A program made the position numbers and the translations under genes. Shown here piece by piece: positions 8,419 through 16,672 of a stretch of 64,000 bases of DNA (its first letter is position 1; every line of letters starts with the position of its first letter). Below the pieces are notes generated by a model, which was not told where the DNA came from, made no database searches, and saw only the letters and a program-made list of their open reading frames with translations. The stretch spans positions 62,001 to 126,000 of the forward strand of contig JAKPTZ010000045.1 of the NCBI GenBank assembly GCA_029555025.1, written 5' to 3'. The DNA is from Deltaproteobacteria bacterium. GTDB lineage: Bacteria; Myxococcota_A; UBA9042; DTJE01.

Positions 8419-9660
8419 ATGCCAAAAAACCGCATTTTCGATCTACACACGCATCCGAGTCTGAGGCTTTACTACATGCCGTGGATCTCGAAGACATTTC
8501 ACACGACACCTTACTATTCGGGGCCGCACTTCAACCCCTTCGAGTTCAGGACAAGGTATGCCAACCTGGACAGAAGCCCGGTCAAGGTGCTGATGAATGC
8601 CCACTATGTGATTGAGTACAATTTCCTGCGCCACGGATTCACCAGGGCCGCCCGCGGCGCCTTCTGGGCCTTCGCCGCCGGCTACTATGCCAAACTGCTG
8701 ATCGCGGATCCCTGGAAGACTCTGGTCAAGATGATCCGCGTTCTGAACGAGTCCGTCGATACGACCAACAGACTTCTGGTTCCCGGCCAGAGTCACAGGC
8801 TGGCGATCGTGGACTCGATGGATGCGGTCGATCGCCTTGACGGGGATCAGATCGGGATTATCCACGCCGTCGAGGGTGCCCACTCAATCGGTGCCGGCCT
8901 TGAAAAGCTGCCGACGGAAACGCGCAACGCCGTGACCAGGGAGCGACTTCGCCTGCTCAAGTCCCTCGGCGTGGCCTGCGTCTGCCCGTCGCATTTTTAT
9001 GACAACCCGTATTCGCCCCAGGTGGAGTCAACTGAAATCATCCCGCGCAAGATTCACGGGCGCATCATCGCGACAAGGGATCCCGCGATTACCATGCGCA
9101 GGGCCGAATGGCACTGGGACGACCCCGACCACTCCGCCGAATGGTTCTTCAACGAACTCTTCAGGATGGGCATGGCGGTCGATCTTTCACACACCCGCGA
9201 AGACGCCAGGTGGAAGGTCTATGACATAGCCGAAGCATGGAAGCGGCCGGTCATGATTTCCCACACCGGGTTAAGGCACTTCTTCAACCACGAATACAAC
9301 GCTTCCGACGAGGAAGTCCGACGCGTCAGGGAACTCAACGGAGTCGTCGGGCTGATCCTTTCCAGGCGCTGGCTTGTCGATCCCGAAACAAGGTTCTACT
9401 CGGGAAACGACGGAATCCAGGATCTGATCCAGAACATGCTGCACATCAGGAACATCTGCGGGGATGTCGAGGCCATCGGACTGGGAACGGACTTCGACGG
9501 CATGACACACCCATTTTCCGACTGCTTCAAGCCGAACCAGCTCGACCGCGTGATCCACGCGATGAAGCCCCACTTCACCGAGCAGGAAACCGACAAGATT
9601 CTTTACGGTAATGCGGTTCGCGTGATGAAGGATTCCTGGGTTCCCGAATCGAAATCATAG
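8419..9660 (+). CDS. Membrane-dipeptidase-like metallohydrolase (peptidase M19)
   Basis: 413 residues from the ATG at 8419 (AGAAGGA upstream; a TTG at 8395 is the alternative). The order of motifs is that of the renal-dipeptidase/M19 TIM barrel: FDLHTHPS at the N-terminus (metal ligands), IHAVEGAHSIG (bridging Glu), AVDLSHTREDA and MISHTGLRHFFNH (His ligands), and GLGTDFDGMTHPF (substrate Asp). The first motif is HxH, not the HxD of classical renal dipeptidase, placing it in a divergent M19 subgroup. There is no signal peptide, so it is probably cytoplasmic. Substrate unknown; dipeptides are the default guess. Confidence 0.85.
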   Translation: MPKNRIFDLHTHPSLRLYYMPWISKTFHTTPYYSGPHFNPFEFRTRYANLDRSPVKVLMNAHYVIEYNFLRHGFTRAARGAFWAFAAGYYAKLLIADPWKTLVKMIRVLNESVDTTNRLLVPGQSHRLAIVDSMDAVDRLDGDQIGIIHAVEGAHSIGAGLEKLPTETRNAVTRERLRLLKSLGVACVCPSHFYDNPYSPQVESTEIIPRKIHGRIIATRDPAITMRRAEWHWDDPDHSAEWFFNELFRMGMAVDLSHTREDARWKVYDIAEAWKRPVMISHTGLRHFFNHEYNASDEEVRRVRELNGVVGLILSRRWLVDPETRFYSGNDGIQDLIQNMLHIRNICGDVEAIGLGTDFDGMTHPFSDCFKPNQLDRVIHAMKPHFTEQETDKILYGNAVRVMKDSWVPESKS

Positions 9661-9668
9661 GGCCCCCG

Positions 9669-9687
9669 GGCGACATGGGCGGTCGCC
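9669..9687. terminator. Hairpin between convergent dipeptidase and ftsZ genes
   Basis: GGCGAC and GTCGCC form a perfect 6-bp stem with a 7-base loop between the two convergent stop codons. Neither side has a clear T-run, so it is a weak terminator candidate usable from both strands. Confidence 0.35.
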
Positions 9688-9696
9688 AGGGAGCCA

Positions 9697-9727
9697 CGGG
9701 GTGTCCGGATCTCGGGGTGTCCGGATC
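9697..9727. repeat. Short direct repeat, 15 bp x2
   Basis: CGGGGTGTCCGGATC occurs at 9697-9711 and again at 9713-9727 with a one-base gap, just downstream of the ftsZ stop codon. The role is unknown; it may be a slippage product. Confidence 0.6.
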
Positions 9728-9732
9728 GGGTA

Positions 9733-11109
9733 TCACCTTACGTCAATCTTTCCGGAACCGGACGGAAAGGCGCGCATCTCGCCGGTCTGGCGAGTGTATG
9801 CCGGCGCGTCGAATTCGCTTCCGCCGACATTCGAAAACAGCATTCCAGCATCGACGTTCACTTCGTTCTGGTTGTGCTTGACTGAAAAGCCGAGCCTTTC
9901 CATGCTCGACGAGAGCTTCCGGGCGATGCCGGATCCCTGCTGCGCCGGAAGGGCCTCGGCAAACGGAATCGGACGCGCCCCGGACTGGAAGTCCAGTTCA
10001 CCGTCGATCACCGACAGTTCCGCCGGCACGACCGGGGTCACATCTATCCCCGAGGCGACGATGGTCACCTTGACCTTTTCGCCAAGCGAGGGATCGGTCG
10101 CGAAGCCTGTCTTCACGAAGCAGTCGGGATCCATCATCTCCAGAACGTGATTCATGATGACGCCGATATCATCGATCGTGCCCGTCGGCCCCTGAACGAT
10201 GTTCACAAGGATGTTCCGGGCTCCATTCACGGGGCTGTCGTCCAGCAGGGGGTTGTGAAGGGCTGCCTCGGCCGCGACTTCCGCGCGCCCGGCACCTTCG
10301 CCCATTCCGGAACAGATGACGCACGCGCCGCGATTTTCCAGTGCGGTTCTGACGTCCTCGATGTCAAGGTTGATGATTCCGGGCCTGGTGACCAGGTCAA
10401 CGACGCCTTCGACGGCCTCGCAGAGCAGGACGCCGTCGAAGCTCCTGAACGCGTCGCCGGTCGGCACGCCGGAAAAGGCCTTCAGCATCTTGTCGTTGGA
10501 GATTGTGAAGTACGCATCGACCCTGTCGCGGAGTTGATCAAGACCGGTTGCCGCGCGAAGCGCCTTGATCCGGCCATCCCACTTGAATGGCATGGTTGCG
10601 ACGGCAACGGTAAGGATTCCCATCTGCCGGGCGATATCGCCGATGACCGGCGTCGCGCCCGTTCCCGTGCCACCGCCAAGGCCGGTTGCCAGCACGACCA
10701 TCTGCGCGTCGCGCAGGGCCGACTCGATTTCCTTGCGCTTTTCCATGGCCGCGGCCGCCGCCTTCTCCGGATCCCCGCCAGCGCCACGACCGCCGGTGCT
10801 GCTGTCGAGCACGATCCTTACCGGGGCCAGCGACTTCTGCAGATCCTGCATGTCCGTGTTGACCGCGATGTAGTCGATTCCGGCGATCCCGTTTCCGATC
10901 ATCGTATTGACCGCATTTACGCCACCGGATCCGATACCGACCACCTTGATGATCGATTCGGCGCCAGGCAGCGGCATGGGCTTCGGCAAAGCCTGAGGGC
11001 GCTCCCCGTTGAACAGGTCCTGGCCGACGACGACCTCCGCGCGACCGGTCAGCTTGACGCTTCCGGCCTCTTCGGCCTTGCCGCTCTCCTGCACGATTTC
11101 AAAAGCCAT
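9733..11109 (-). CDS. ftsZ: Cell division GTPase FtsZ
   Basis: 458 residues from the ATG at 11109 (GACGGGG upstream; the in-frame GTG at 11118 is less likely). FtsZ polymerises into the cytokinetic ring. The tubulin signature GGGTGTG is at residues 145-151, preceded by VVGIGSGGVNAVNTM (57-70). The T7 catalytic loop is NLDIED. Two oddities stand out. About 40 extra residues precede the GTPase core. The C-terminal peptide FDAPAYTRQTGE, which resembles the FtsA-binding tail, is followed by a 14-residue extension instead of ending the protein. It is last in the dcw cluster, after a hairpin that may separate its expression from ftsA. Confidence 0.96.
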   Translation of the reverse strand: MAFEIVQESGKAEEAGSVKLTGRAEVVVGQDLFNGERPQALPKPMPLPGAESIIKVVGIGSGGVNAVNTMIGNGIAGIDYIAVNTDMQDLQKSLAPVRIVLDSSTGGRGAGGDPEKAAAAAMEKRKEIESALRDAQMVVLATGLGGGTGTGATPVIGDIARQMGILTVAVATMPFKWDGRIKALRAATGLDQLRDRVDAYFTISNDKMLKAFSGVPTGDAFRSFDGVLLCEAVEGVVDLVTRPGIINLDIEDVRTALENRGACVICSGMGEGAGRAEVAAEAALHNPLLDDSPVNGARNILVNIVQGPTGTIDDIGVIMNHVLEMMDPDCFVKTGFATDPSLGEKVKVTIVASGIDVTPVVPAELSVIDGELDFQSGARPIPFAEALPAQQGSGIARKLSSSMERLGFSVKHNQNEVNVDAGMLFSNVGGSEFDAPAYTRQTGEMRAFPSGSGKIDVR

Positions 11110-11144
11110 GATTATCACCCCGTCAAAGTATCAAGTGTAAAAGA

Positions 11145-11163
11145 CCCCGCCTTGCGGGCGGGG
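11145..11163 (-). terminator. Terminator-like hairpin between ftsA and ftsZ
   Basis: On the minus strand CCCCGCC pairs perfectly with GGCGGGG across a 5-base loop and is followed at once by TCTTTTA. This is the form of an intrinsic terminator or attenuator. It sits about 35 bases before the ftsZ start codon and about 15 bases after the ftsA stop codon. Confidence 0.55.
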
Positions 11164-11179
11164 CCGCCCATGAACCGGT

Positions 11180-12427
11180 TCAGAACAGGAAATTTATCGC
11201 CCTGCTTATCAGCCCGCCGAATCCGCCACCCGGCATCTCCCTTGCGGATCTGGGAGTCATCGGCTGTACCGCGTCGCCGGAGGGAAGCATCGACCTGTAG
11301 ATCACCGTTCCCCACGCGGGGGACATCATCGGGTTCTGTTCGACCCTGGAATTTATGCCGCCAACCGACTCGGGTGCGCCGAGCCTGGTGTTAAGATTGA
11401 AAACTCCATTGGAGACAAGCTCAATTCCCGGCAGCAGCGCCGCAGCCCCGGTCAACACGATTCCGGCAGTCATATCGTTGAAGTCGATGACGGTCTGGAG
11501 TCGGCTGGCGATTGTGGTCAGCCAGTCAACAACCGTCGGCTGGATGATGTTTTCAACAAGCATTCGCCGGCTTATCTGGGCAGGCCCCCGACCACCGACG
11601 CACGCGACCGGGATGGGCTGATTCACGTCGTCGTCGGCAAGGCAGGCCGCGCCGAAGCGCAGCCTGATATCCTCGGCGCACGAAACCGGGGTTCGCAGAG
11701 ATCGGCTGATTGCGGTCGTGATAAGGTCGGTGCCCATGTCTATGACGCCGGTCCATTCCAGCCGCCCGTGCTGCCAGATCTGGATGTTCGAAGTGCCGGT
11801 TCCGAGGTCAAGCATGATGACGCCCATCTTGCGTTCGTCCTCGCGCAGGACGGCAAGCGAAGACGCCAGGGGTGCCACAACGAAGTCCCGAACCTTCAGC
11901 GATGCCTTCAGGACGCAACGCTCAATCGTGTCGAGGGCCGCGCGATCCGCGATCGTCATGTGCACCTCGGCCTCGAGCTGGACACCCGACATGCCGACCG
12001 GATCCTTGATTCCTTCATGCCTGTCAAGGATGTACTGGCGCGGAACAACGTTCAGGACGACGCCCTCGTCAAGGCGCACGTGGATGGCATTTTCGATTGC
12101 GCTTTCAAGATCCCCGCGGGATACCTGGGCACACTTGCGATGGTAGATCAGCCCCCGGTTGTTCATTCCGGTGATGTCCCGGCCGCTGAAACTGACATAG
12201 ACTTCGGACAGTTCGCAGCCGGACATGTGCTCGGCCTCGACCCGCGCCGCTGTTATCGCGGCCGCCGTGTCGTTGATCGAGATGACGCGTCCGTTGCTCA
12301 GGCCCTCGCATGGCGCGATGCCGGTTCCAAGAACCGTGACATCCTCCCTGGACACCTCGGCAATCACCAGGGCGACCGAAGAACTTCCAAGGTCAAGCGC
12401 GCCGACTATTTCCCGTTTTGCCCTCAT
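11180..12427 (-). CDS. ftsA: Cell division protein FtsA
   Basis: A 415-residue actin-like ATPase that tethers FtsZ filaments to the membrane. It opens with the phosphate-1 loop GALDLGSSSVALVIAEV. The phosphate-2 motif MLDLGTGTSNIQIW and the adenosine motif GIVLTGAAALLPG follow at the expected spacing, and the FtsA-specific 1C domain lies between. The extreme C-terminus, GLISRAINFLF, matches the amphipathic membrane-targeting helix. An excellent ribosome-binding site (GAGGAGG) precedes the ATG. It lies 15 bases after ftsQ. Confidence 0.95.
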   Translation of the reverse strand: MRAKREIVGALDLGSSSVALVIAEVSREDVTVLGTGIAPCEGLSNGRVISINDTAAAITAARVEAEHMSGCELSEVYVSFSGRDITGMNNRGLIYHRKCAQVSRGDLESAIENAIHVRLDEGVVLNVVPRQYILDRHEGIKDPVGMSGVQLEAEVHMTIADRAALDTIERCVLKASLKVRDFVVAPLASSLAVLREDERKMGVIMLDLGTGTSNIQIWQHGRLEWTGVIDMGTDLITTAISRSLRTPVSCAEDIRLRFGAACLADDDVNQPIPVACVGGRGPAQISRRMLVENIIQPTVVDWLTTIASRLQTVIDFNDMTAGIVLTGAAALLPGIELVSNGVFNLNTRLGAPESVGGINSRVEQNPMMSPAWGTVIYRSMLPSGDAVQPMTPRSAREMPGGGFGGLISRAINFLF

Positions 12428-12442
12428 CCTGCCCTCCTCGAA

Positions 12443-13375
12443 TCACTCGAAGGTGACGACGCTCGTCAGCGCCGTACCCTTTTCACGCCACCTGAGAGAA
12501 CCCGATGAAGACGATTCGTCGTCATCAAGGTATATCTGTTCCACATCAAGATCCCTTGCCATCGCCACGGCCAGCACCGAGTCGATTCGCGCGACCTTCT
12601 CATCGAATCCCTCGAATCCGAACGAAATGACCGGCCGGTCCGGCATCCTTAGTTCGAAGCCGAGTGCCTCGTCCCAGTCCACGACGACGCCGCCCTGAAG
12701 CCAGTCGGGATGCCTGGTGTCCATGCAGGCCACCAGGCGCGCCGCCTCCGCAACGACCTGGCCGACTCGTTCGGCGTGCTCGCGGTCGGCCTGTGCCTGG
12801 CGCGCCAGGCGGGACCTTCTCTGCCTTGGCGTCTCATCGTCCTGCGCGGCCAGCACAACCGGCTCCATCATCTGCTGAAGACCGGTCAGCAGCGGAAGGC
12901 CCGGGGCCCAGTCCGGATCCGCCGCGAAGTACCGCCGGCCCATCGAATCAAAGGCCCTGACGCCTTCCGGGGCAGCGGCGAAAATCACCGGACTTGCCTC
13001 GCGAATCCGAATCCGGATCCTGTCGGGAAGAAGGCGCGTCACTTCAGCCCACTCGATGCGATCATCTTCCATGCAGCGATCCGTGACCTCGTCGGCGTCG
13101 GTCGTGAATACATTCGTGACCCCGGTCTCAAGTCCGCAGATCTCCTCGACCATCGCAGGGTCGAAACGGAAGGCTCCCAGCACTTCCACGTTCTTCAGGT
13201 TGAACCGCCCGGTCCTGGACAGATGCCCGGCCGCCTGGTGGATTCCCGCGGAGGACAGCATGAACGCGACGGAGCCCGCAATCCACGCCCTGCGCGCCCA
13301 GGCCTTGCGCCCAACGGACGAAAGCACCGCGGCAATCCTTTGATGCGGCTTCAGTACCTTGCGATTGCCAGCCAT
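12443..13375 (-). CDS. ftsQ: Cell division protein FtsQ/DivIB
   Basis: 310 residues: a basic cytoplasmic start, one membrane helix around residues 30-50, then a POTRA-type domain (RFNLKNVEVLGAFRFDPAMVEEICG) and a beta domain containing the conserved LPDRIRIRIREASPV, matching the 'P..l.i.v.er.P' signature. FtsQ bridges FtsA/FtsZ and FtsB/L in the divisome. A ~40-residue Gln/Arg-rich insertion (DDETPRQRRSRLARQAQADR and after) lies in the beta domain and is not typical. GGAGG precedes the start. The neighbours murB and ftsA are each less than 16 bases away. Confidence 0.88.
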   Translation of the reverse strand: MAGNRKVLKPHQRIAAVLSSVGRKAWARRAWIAGSVAFMLSSAGIHQAAGHLSRTGRFNLKNVEVLGAFRFDPAMVEEICGLETGVTNVFTTDADEVTDRCMEDDRIEWAEVTRLLPDRIRIRIREASPVIFAAAPEGVRAFDSMGRRYFAADPDWAPGLPLLTGLQQMMEPVVLAAQDDETPRQRRSRLARQAQADREHAERVGQVVAEAARLVACMDTRHPDWLQGGVVVDWDEALGFELRMPDRPVISFGFEGFDEKVARIDSVLAVAMARDLDVEQIYLDDDESSSSGSLRWREKGTALTSVVTFE

Positions 13376-13387
13376 CCTGAACCTCCG

Positions 13388-14341
13388 TTACGGCAGCAGA
13401 TCCTGCCACTCCCGCGACCCGCGCCCGACCACCCTCACTTCCCTTGTCAGGGCGACACCCTTCTCTTCAAGCACCCTGTTCCTTACAAGAAGTGCCAGGC
13501 CAAGCAGATCCGCCGCCGTGGCACCACCGCCGTTCATCAGGAAGTTCGCGTGTTTTGGCGAAACAACCGCGCCACCCTTTGAAAATCCCTTCAATCCGCA
13601 TTCCTCGATAAGCTGGCCGGCGAAAAGATTCGCGGCCGGATCCGGATTCCTGAAAAAGGATCCCGCGGTTCCGCTGGCAGGCGGATGGTTGTTCCGACGA
13701 AGCTCGGACAGCGTCCTTGCCACCAGGGCTCCCTCCTCCGAAGGCCCCCTGGACAGGCGGAACGTCGCGCCCGTGATGACCGATCCCGTCGGCACCGCCG
13801 ATCTGCGATAACCCAGCCCAAGGGCGGCCGTCGCGATATCCCGCATGCCGCCGGCCGAGGCGACCGTAACGGAGATCAGGGCGTCCTGGATCCATCCGTA
13901 CCGGGTTCCGGCGTTCATGGCCACGGCACCACCGACGGTTCCGGGGATTCCGGTCAGGAATTCCAGCCCCGAGTATCCGGACTTGCCAATCGCCTGGAGA
14001 AGGGGCCCGATTCCGGTTCCGCATCCTGCGGTGACGGTCGGCTCATCGGCGTGGCTGAACTCGATTCCGGTCATCGGCGATCCCGGCACCAGGATCGCGC
14101 CCTCGATTCCCTGATCCATTACCAGCAGGTTCGACCCGAAGCCGACCGGGAACCAGGGGCAGGACTCACGCTCCAGAACCGACGCTGCCTCGACCAGTGC
14201 CGGTGCCGAGTCGTACTGGACAAAGAGATCGACGGGACCGCCAAGCTGAAGGGTCGTGTGCCTGCTCATCGGCTCGTCGCGGCGAACCGCGATGCCACTG
14301 ATGGCGCAAAGCATTTCATAAATGGCGTCCAGTCTCGTCAT
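13388..14341 (-). CDS. murB: UDP-N-acetylenolpyruvoylglucosamine reductase MurB
   Basis: A 317-residue FAD enzyme that reduces UDP-GlcNAc-enolpyruvate to UDP-MurNAc. It shows HTTLQLGGPVDLFV, the FAD-binding PVGFGSNLLVMDQG, GIPGTVGGAVAMNAGTRYGWI, and the catalytic-serine motif AGSFFRNPDP. The C-terminal Glu region ends LTREVRVVG. The length fits type II MurB. Its ATG overlaps the murG TGA (ATGA), so translation is probably coupled. In most dcw clusters murC directly precedes murB; here murC is absent. Confidence 0.95.
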   Translation of the reverse strand: MTRLDAIYEMLCAISGIAVRRDEPMSRHTTLQLGGPVDLFVQYDSAPALVEAASVLERESCPWFPVGFGSNLLVMDQGIEGAILVPGSPMTGIEFSHADEPTVTAGCGTGIGPLLQAIGKSGYSGLEFLTGIPGTVGGAVAMNAGTRYGWIQDALISVTVASAGGMRDIATAALGLGYRRSAVPTGSVITGATFRLSRGPSEEGALVARTLSELRRNNHPPASGTAGSFFRNPDPAANLFAGQLIEECGLKGFSKGGAVVSPKHANFLMNGGGATAADLLGLALLVRNRVLEEKGVALTREVRVVGRGSREWQDLLP

Positions 14342-15423
14342 GCCTTCACCATGGACACGATTCCACGCGCGATCCGCTGTGCCGCATCACGCCTGCCGGC
14401 GGCCAGGGCCGCGGAAGACATCGCTCGCAGGCGTTCCGGATCCCTCATGATCACGGCAAGTTCCGCGGCGACCGAAGCCGGGTCGAACTCAGACTCCCTC
14501 TTCATAAGGGATGCGCCGGCCCTGACAAGATCCATGGCGTTATGGGCCTGATGGTCGTCCGACGCCAGGGCGAACGGCACGAAAAGGGCCGGAATCCCGA
14601 CTGCCGTCACTTCACCGACAGTGCCCGCGCCGGATCGGCAGATGATGAAATCGGCCCATGACATCGCCTCGGCCATGTCATGAATGTAGTCGGTTGCCTG
14701 GGCCTCGACCCCTGCGGCCCGGTATTCGGCCGCGACGGCGTTGGAATTGCCGATTCCGCACTGGTGCCTCAGGACAAGCCCGTCGATGCGATCTTTCAAG
14801 AGTGCGGCAACCTTCGGAACGTTTTGATTCAGGAAGCGCGACCCCTGGGATCCTCCGACAACAAGTATCCGGCTGGCCGGGCCGGCCGGCTCGGGCCGCT
14901 GGTGAATCAGGATCTCTCGCCGCACCGGGTTGCCAGTGACCTCGAAGTCCTTCCTTCCCATCCTCGAACCGGCGGACGGAAACGTCACGAAGACCCTTCG
15001 GGCGGACCTTGCAAGAATCCTGTTTGTGATGCCGGGGACGCTGTTGGCCTCGAAAACCGCTGTCGGAATCAGCATCATCTGCGCGGCAAGAACCAGCGGG
15101 CCCGATGTGAAACCCCCGAAGCCGGCGACGGCCGCGGGGCGGATTTCGCGAAGCATCGTGGCCGAGGCCAGAAGCGCGCCCGGAATCGACAACGCGCCCT
15201 TAACCAGCCCTGAAACGCCCATGCGGTTAATCTTCTGGACATGAAGGGTGCGGACTTCCATTCCGGAGTTCTTCAGGATTTCCTTCTCGATTGCCTGGCC
15301 GCTGGTCACCATGACCGTGGCAAATCCCATTTCACGGATGACGCGGGCCGTTTCCACGGCTGGCAGAAGATGGCCCCCGGTCTGGGCGGCGGCAAGAACG
15401 ATTGTCCTGCTCTGATTCTTCAT
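14338..15423 (-). CDS. murG: UDP-GlcNAc:lipid I transferase MurG
   Basis: A 361-residue GT28 glycosyltransferase that makes lipid II on the inner face of the cytoplasmic membrane. Motifs are TGGHLLPAVETARVI (N-terminal G-loop), AGFGGFTSGPLVLAAQM (second loop), VVGGSQGSRFLNQ at the start of the nucleotide-binding domain, and the donor-site CRSGAGTVGEVTAVGIPALFVPF. Its start overlaps the ftsW stop by four bases and its stop overlaps the murB start by four, typical of a tightly coupled cluster. Confidence 0.96.
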   Translation of the reverse strand: MKNQSRTIVLAAAQTGGHLLPAVETARVIREMGFATVMVTSGQAIEKEILKNSGMEVRTLHVQKINRMGVSGLVKGALSIPGALLASATMLREIRPAAVAGFGGFTSGPLVLAAQMMLIPTAVFEANSVPGITNRILARSARRVFVTFPSAGSRMGRKDFEVTGNPVRREILIHQRPEPAGPASRILVVGGSQGSRFLNQNVPKVAALLKDRIDGLVLRHQCGIGNSNAVAAEYRAAGVEAQATDYIHDMAEAMSWADFIICRSGAGTVGEVTAVGIPALFVPFALASDDHQAHNAMDLVRAGASLMKRESEFDPASVAAELAVIMRDPERLRAMSSAALAAGRRDAAQRIARGIVSMVKA

Positions 15424-16670
15424 TCTTCACGCCCCCCGGAAGCATGCGTGCCGGCATCGGCATCGAGTTCATCGTCGGCGTCCGGCTCATAGGACTTCAG
15501 GAACTCCTCGGCGACCACCTTCCTGGCCGTCGAATCGATATGGAGACGCTGCAGGATTCCGACGCACCCCAGGGCGACGACCATTGCCGTCCCGCCATAG
15601 CTCATGAATGGACAGACCAGTCCCTTTGCCGGTATCAACGCGACGTTGACGCACAGGTGAATCACGGCCGACAGGGAAATGAGCGCGGTGATGACGAACG
15701 CAAGGTTCCTGCGGAACCCGTCCTGGCACTTCCGGGCGATCATGAAGCCGCGCACTGCGATTATCGCGTACAGCAGGACAATGAATACAAGCCCGAAAAA
15801 CCCCAGTTCCTCGGCCGCGACCGCCATGATGAAGTCGCTTTCGGATTCGGGAAGGTGCCGCATTATGTGGAAGGTTCCGTGACCCAGCCCCGACCCGATG
15901 AGTCCCCCCGATCCGATTGAAAGTACCGCCTGGTACAACTGGTATCCGACGCCTTCACGAGTGACGTCCAGGAACGCATGGGCCTGGAAGCGGTTGAATT
16001 TGACCGGGTCTATCTTCAGGATAACGCCAAGGGCAACCAGCAGCGGCAAAGTCAATATGCCGATATTCTTCCAGTTCAGGCCCCCGGCAACGAGCATCAT
16101 TCCAAGCGTCAGGGCGATGATCAGCGCGCTTCCGACATCGGGCAGCAGGGCAATCGGGCCGGCAACCAGCAGGCAGAATGCAAGACCCGTGATAAGGATC
16201 CAGAACCACTTGTTGATATCGGACTCATGCCTGGCCACGAATCGCGCGGCATATACGGCCCAGATGACCTTGATGAATTCGGTCGGCTGGATGGACACCC
16301 CGAATATCGTGAGCCAGCGTGGCGAACCGTTGATCGTGGTCGCGAATCCGGGAACCAGCTTCATCGCCATGATCAGCCCGAACGACAGTATCAGGGCCGG
16401 GCCGGCGGCCTTTCCAAATACCTCGGGGGCAAGCATCCTGGCCGCCACCATCACCAGCAGGCCGATGCCGACGGCCGCGGCCTGGTGAAGGAACGGGGCG
16501 ATGCGCCGCTCGTCGGTCATGTCGATGCCGGGCGATATGGTTGTTGAGAAGACCAGCAGCAGGCCAATCCCGACAAGGGCCAGAACCGCGGACATGAGTA
16601 CCATGTCGTACATGCCCACCAGCCTTGTGGTCCGCACGTCGGAGACTGCCGTGATCGCCGTACCTTCCAT
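15420..16670 (-). CDS. ftsW: SEDS lipid II polymerase FtsW
   Basis: About 416 residues with ten hydrophobic segments. FtsW polymerises peptidoglycan glycan strands at the septum together with FtsI. SEDS signatures include GSPRWLTIFGVSIQPTEFIK, LLPDVGSALII, the long fifth-loop motif HIMRHLPESESDFIMAVAAEELGF and the late PAKGLVCPFMSYGGTAMV. Two starts are possible: the ATG at 16670, used here, or a GTG at 16676 that overlaps the mraY stop as GTGA. Ends in an acidic cytoplasmic tail. Confidence 0.95.
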   Translation of the reverse strand: MEGTAITAVSDVRTTRLVGMYDMVLMSAVLALVGIGLLLVFSTTISPGIDMTDERRIAPFLHQAAAVGIGLLVMVAARMLAPEVFGKAAGPALILSFGLIMAMKLVPGFATTINGSPRWLTIFGVSIQPTEFIKVIWAVYAARFVARHESDINKWFWILITGLAFCLLVAGPIALLPDVGSALIIALTLGMMLVAGGLNWKNIGILTLPLLVALGVILKIDPVKFNRFQAHAFLDVTREGVGYQLYQAVLSIGSGGLIGSGLGHGTFHIMRHLPESESDFIMAVAAEELGFFGLVFIVLLYAIIAVRGFMIARKCQDGFRRNLAFVITALISLSAVIHLCVNVALIPAKGLVCPFMSYGGTAMVVALGCVGILQRLHIDSTARKVVAEEFLKSYEPDADDELDADAGTHASGGREE

Positions 16671-16672
16671 GA

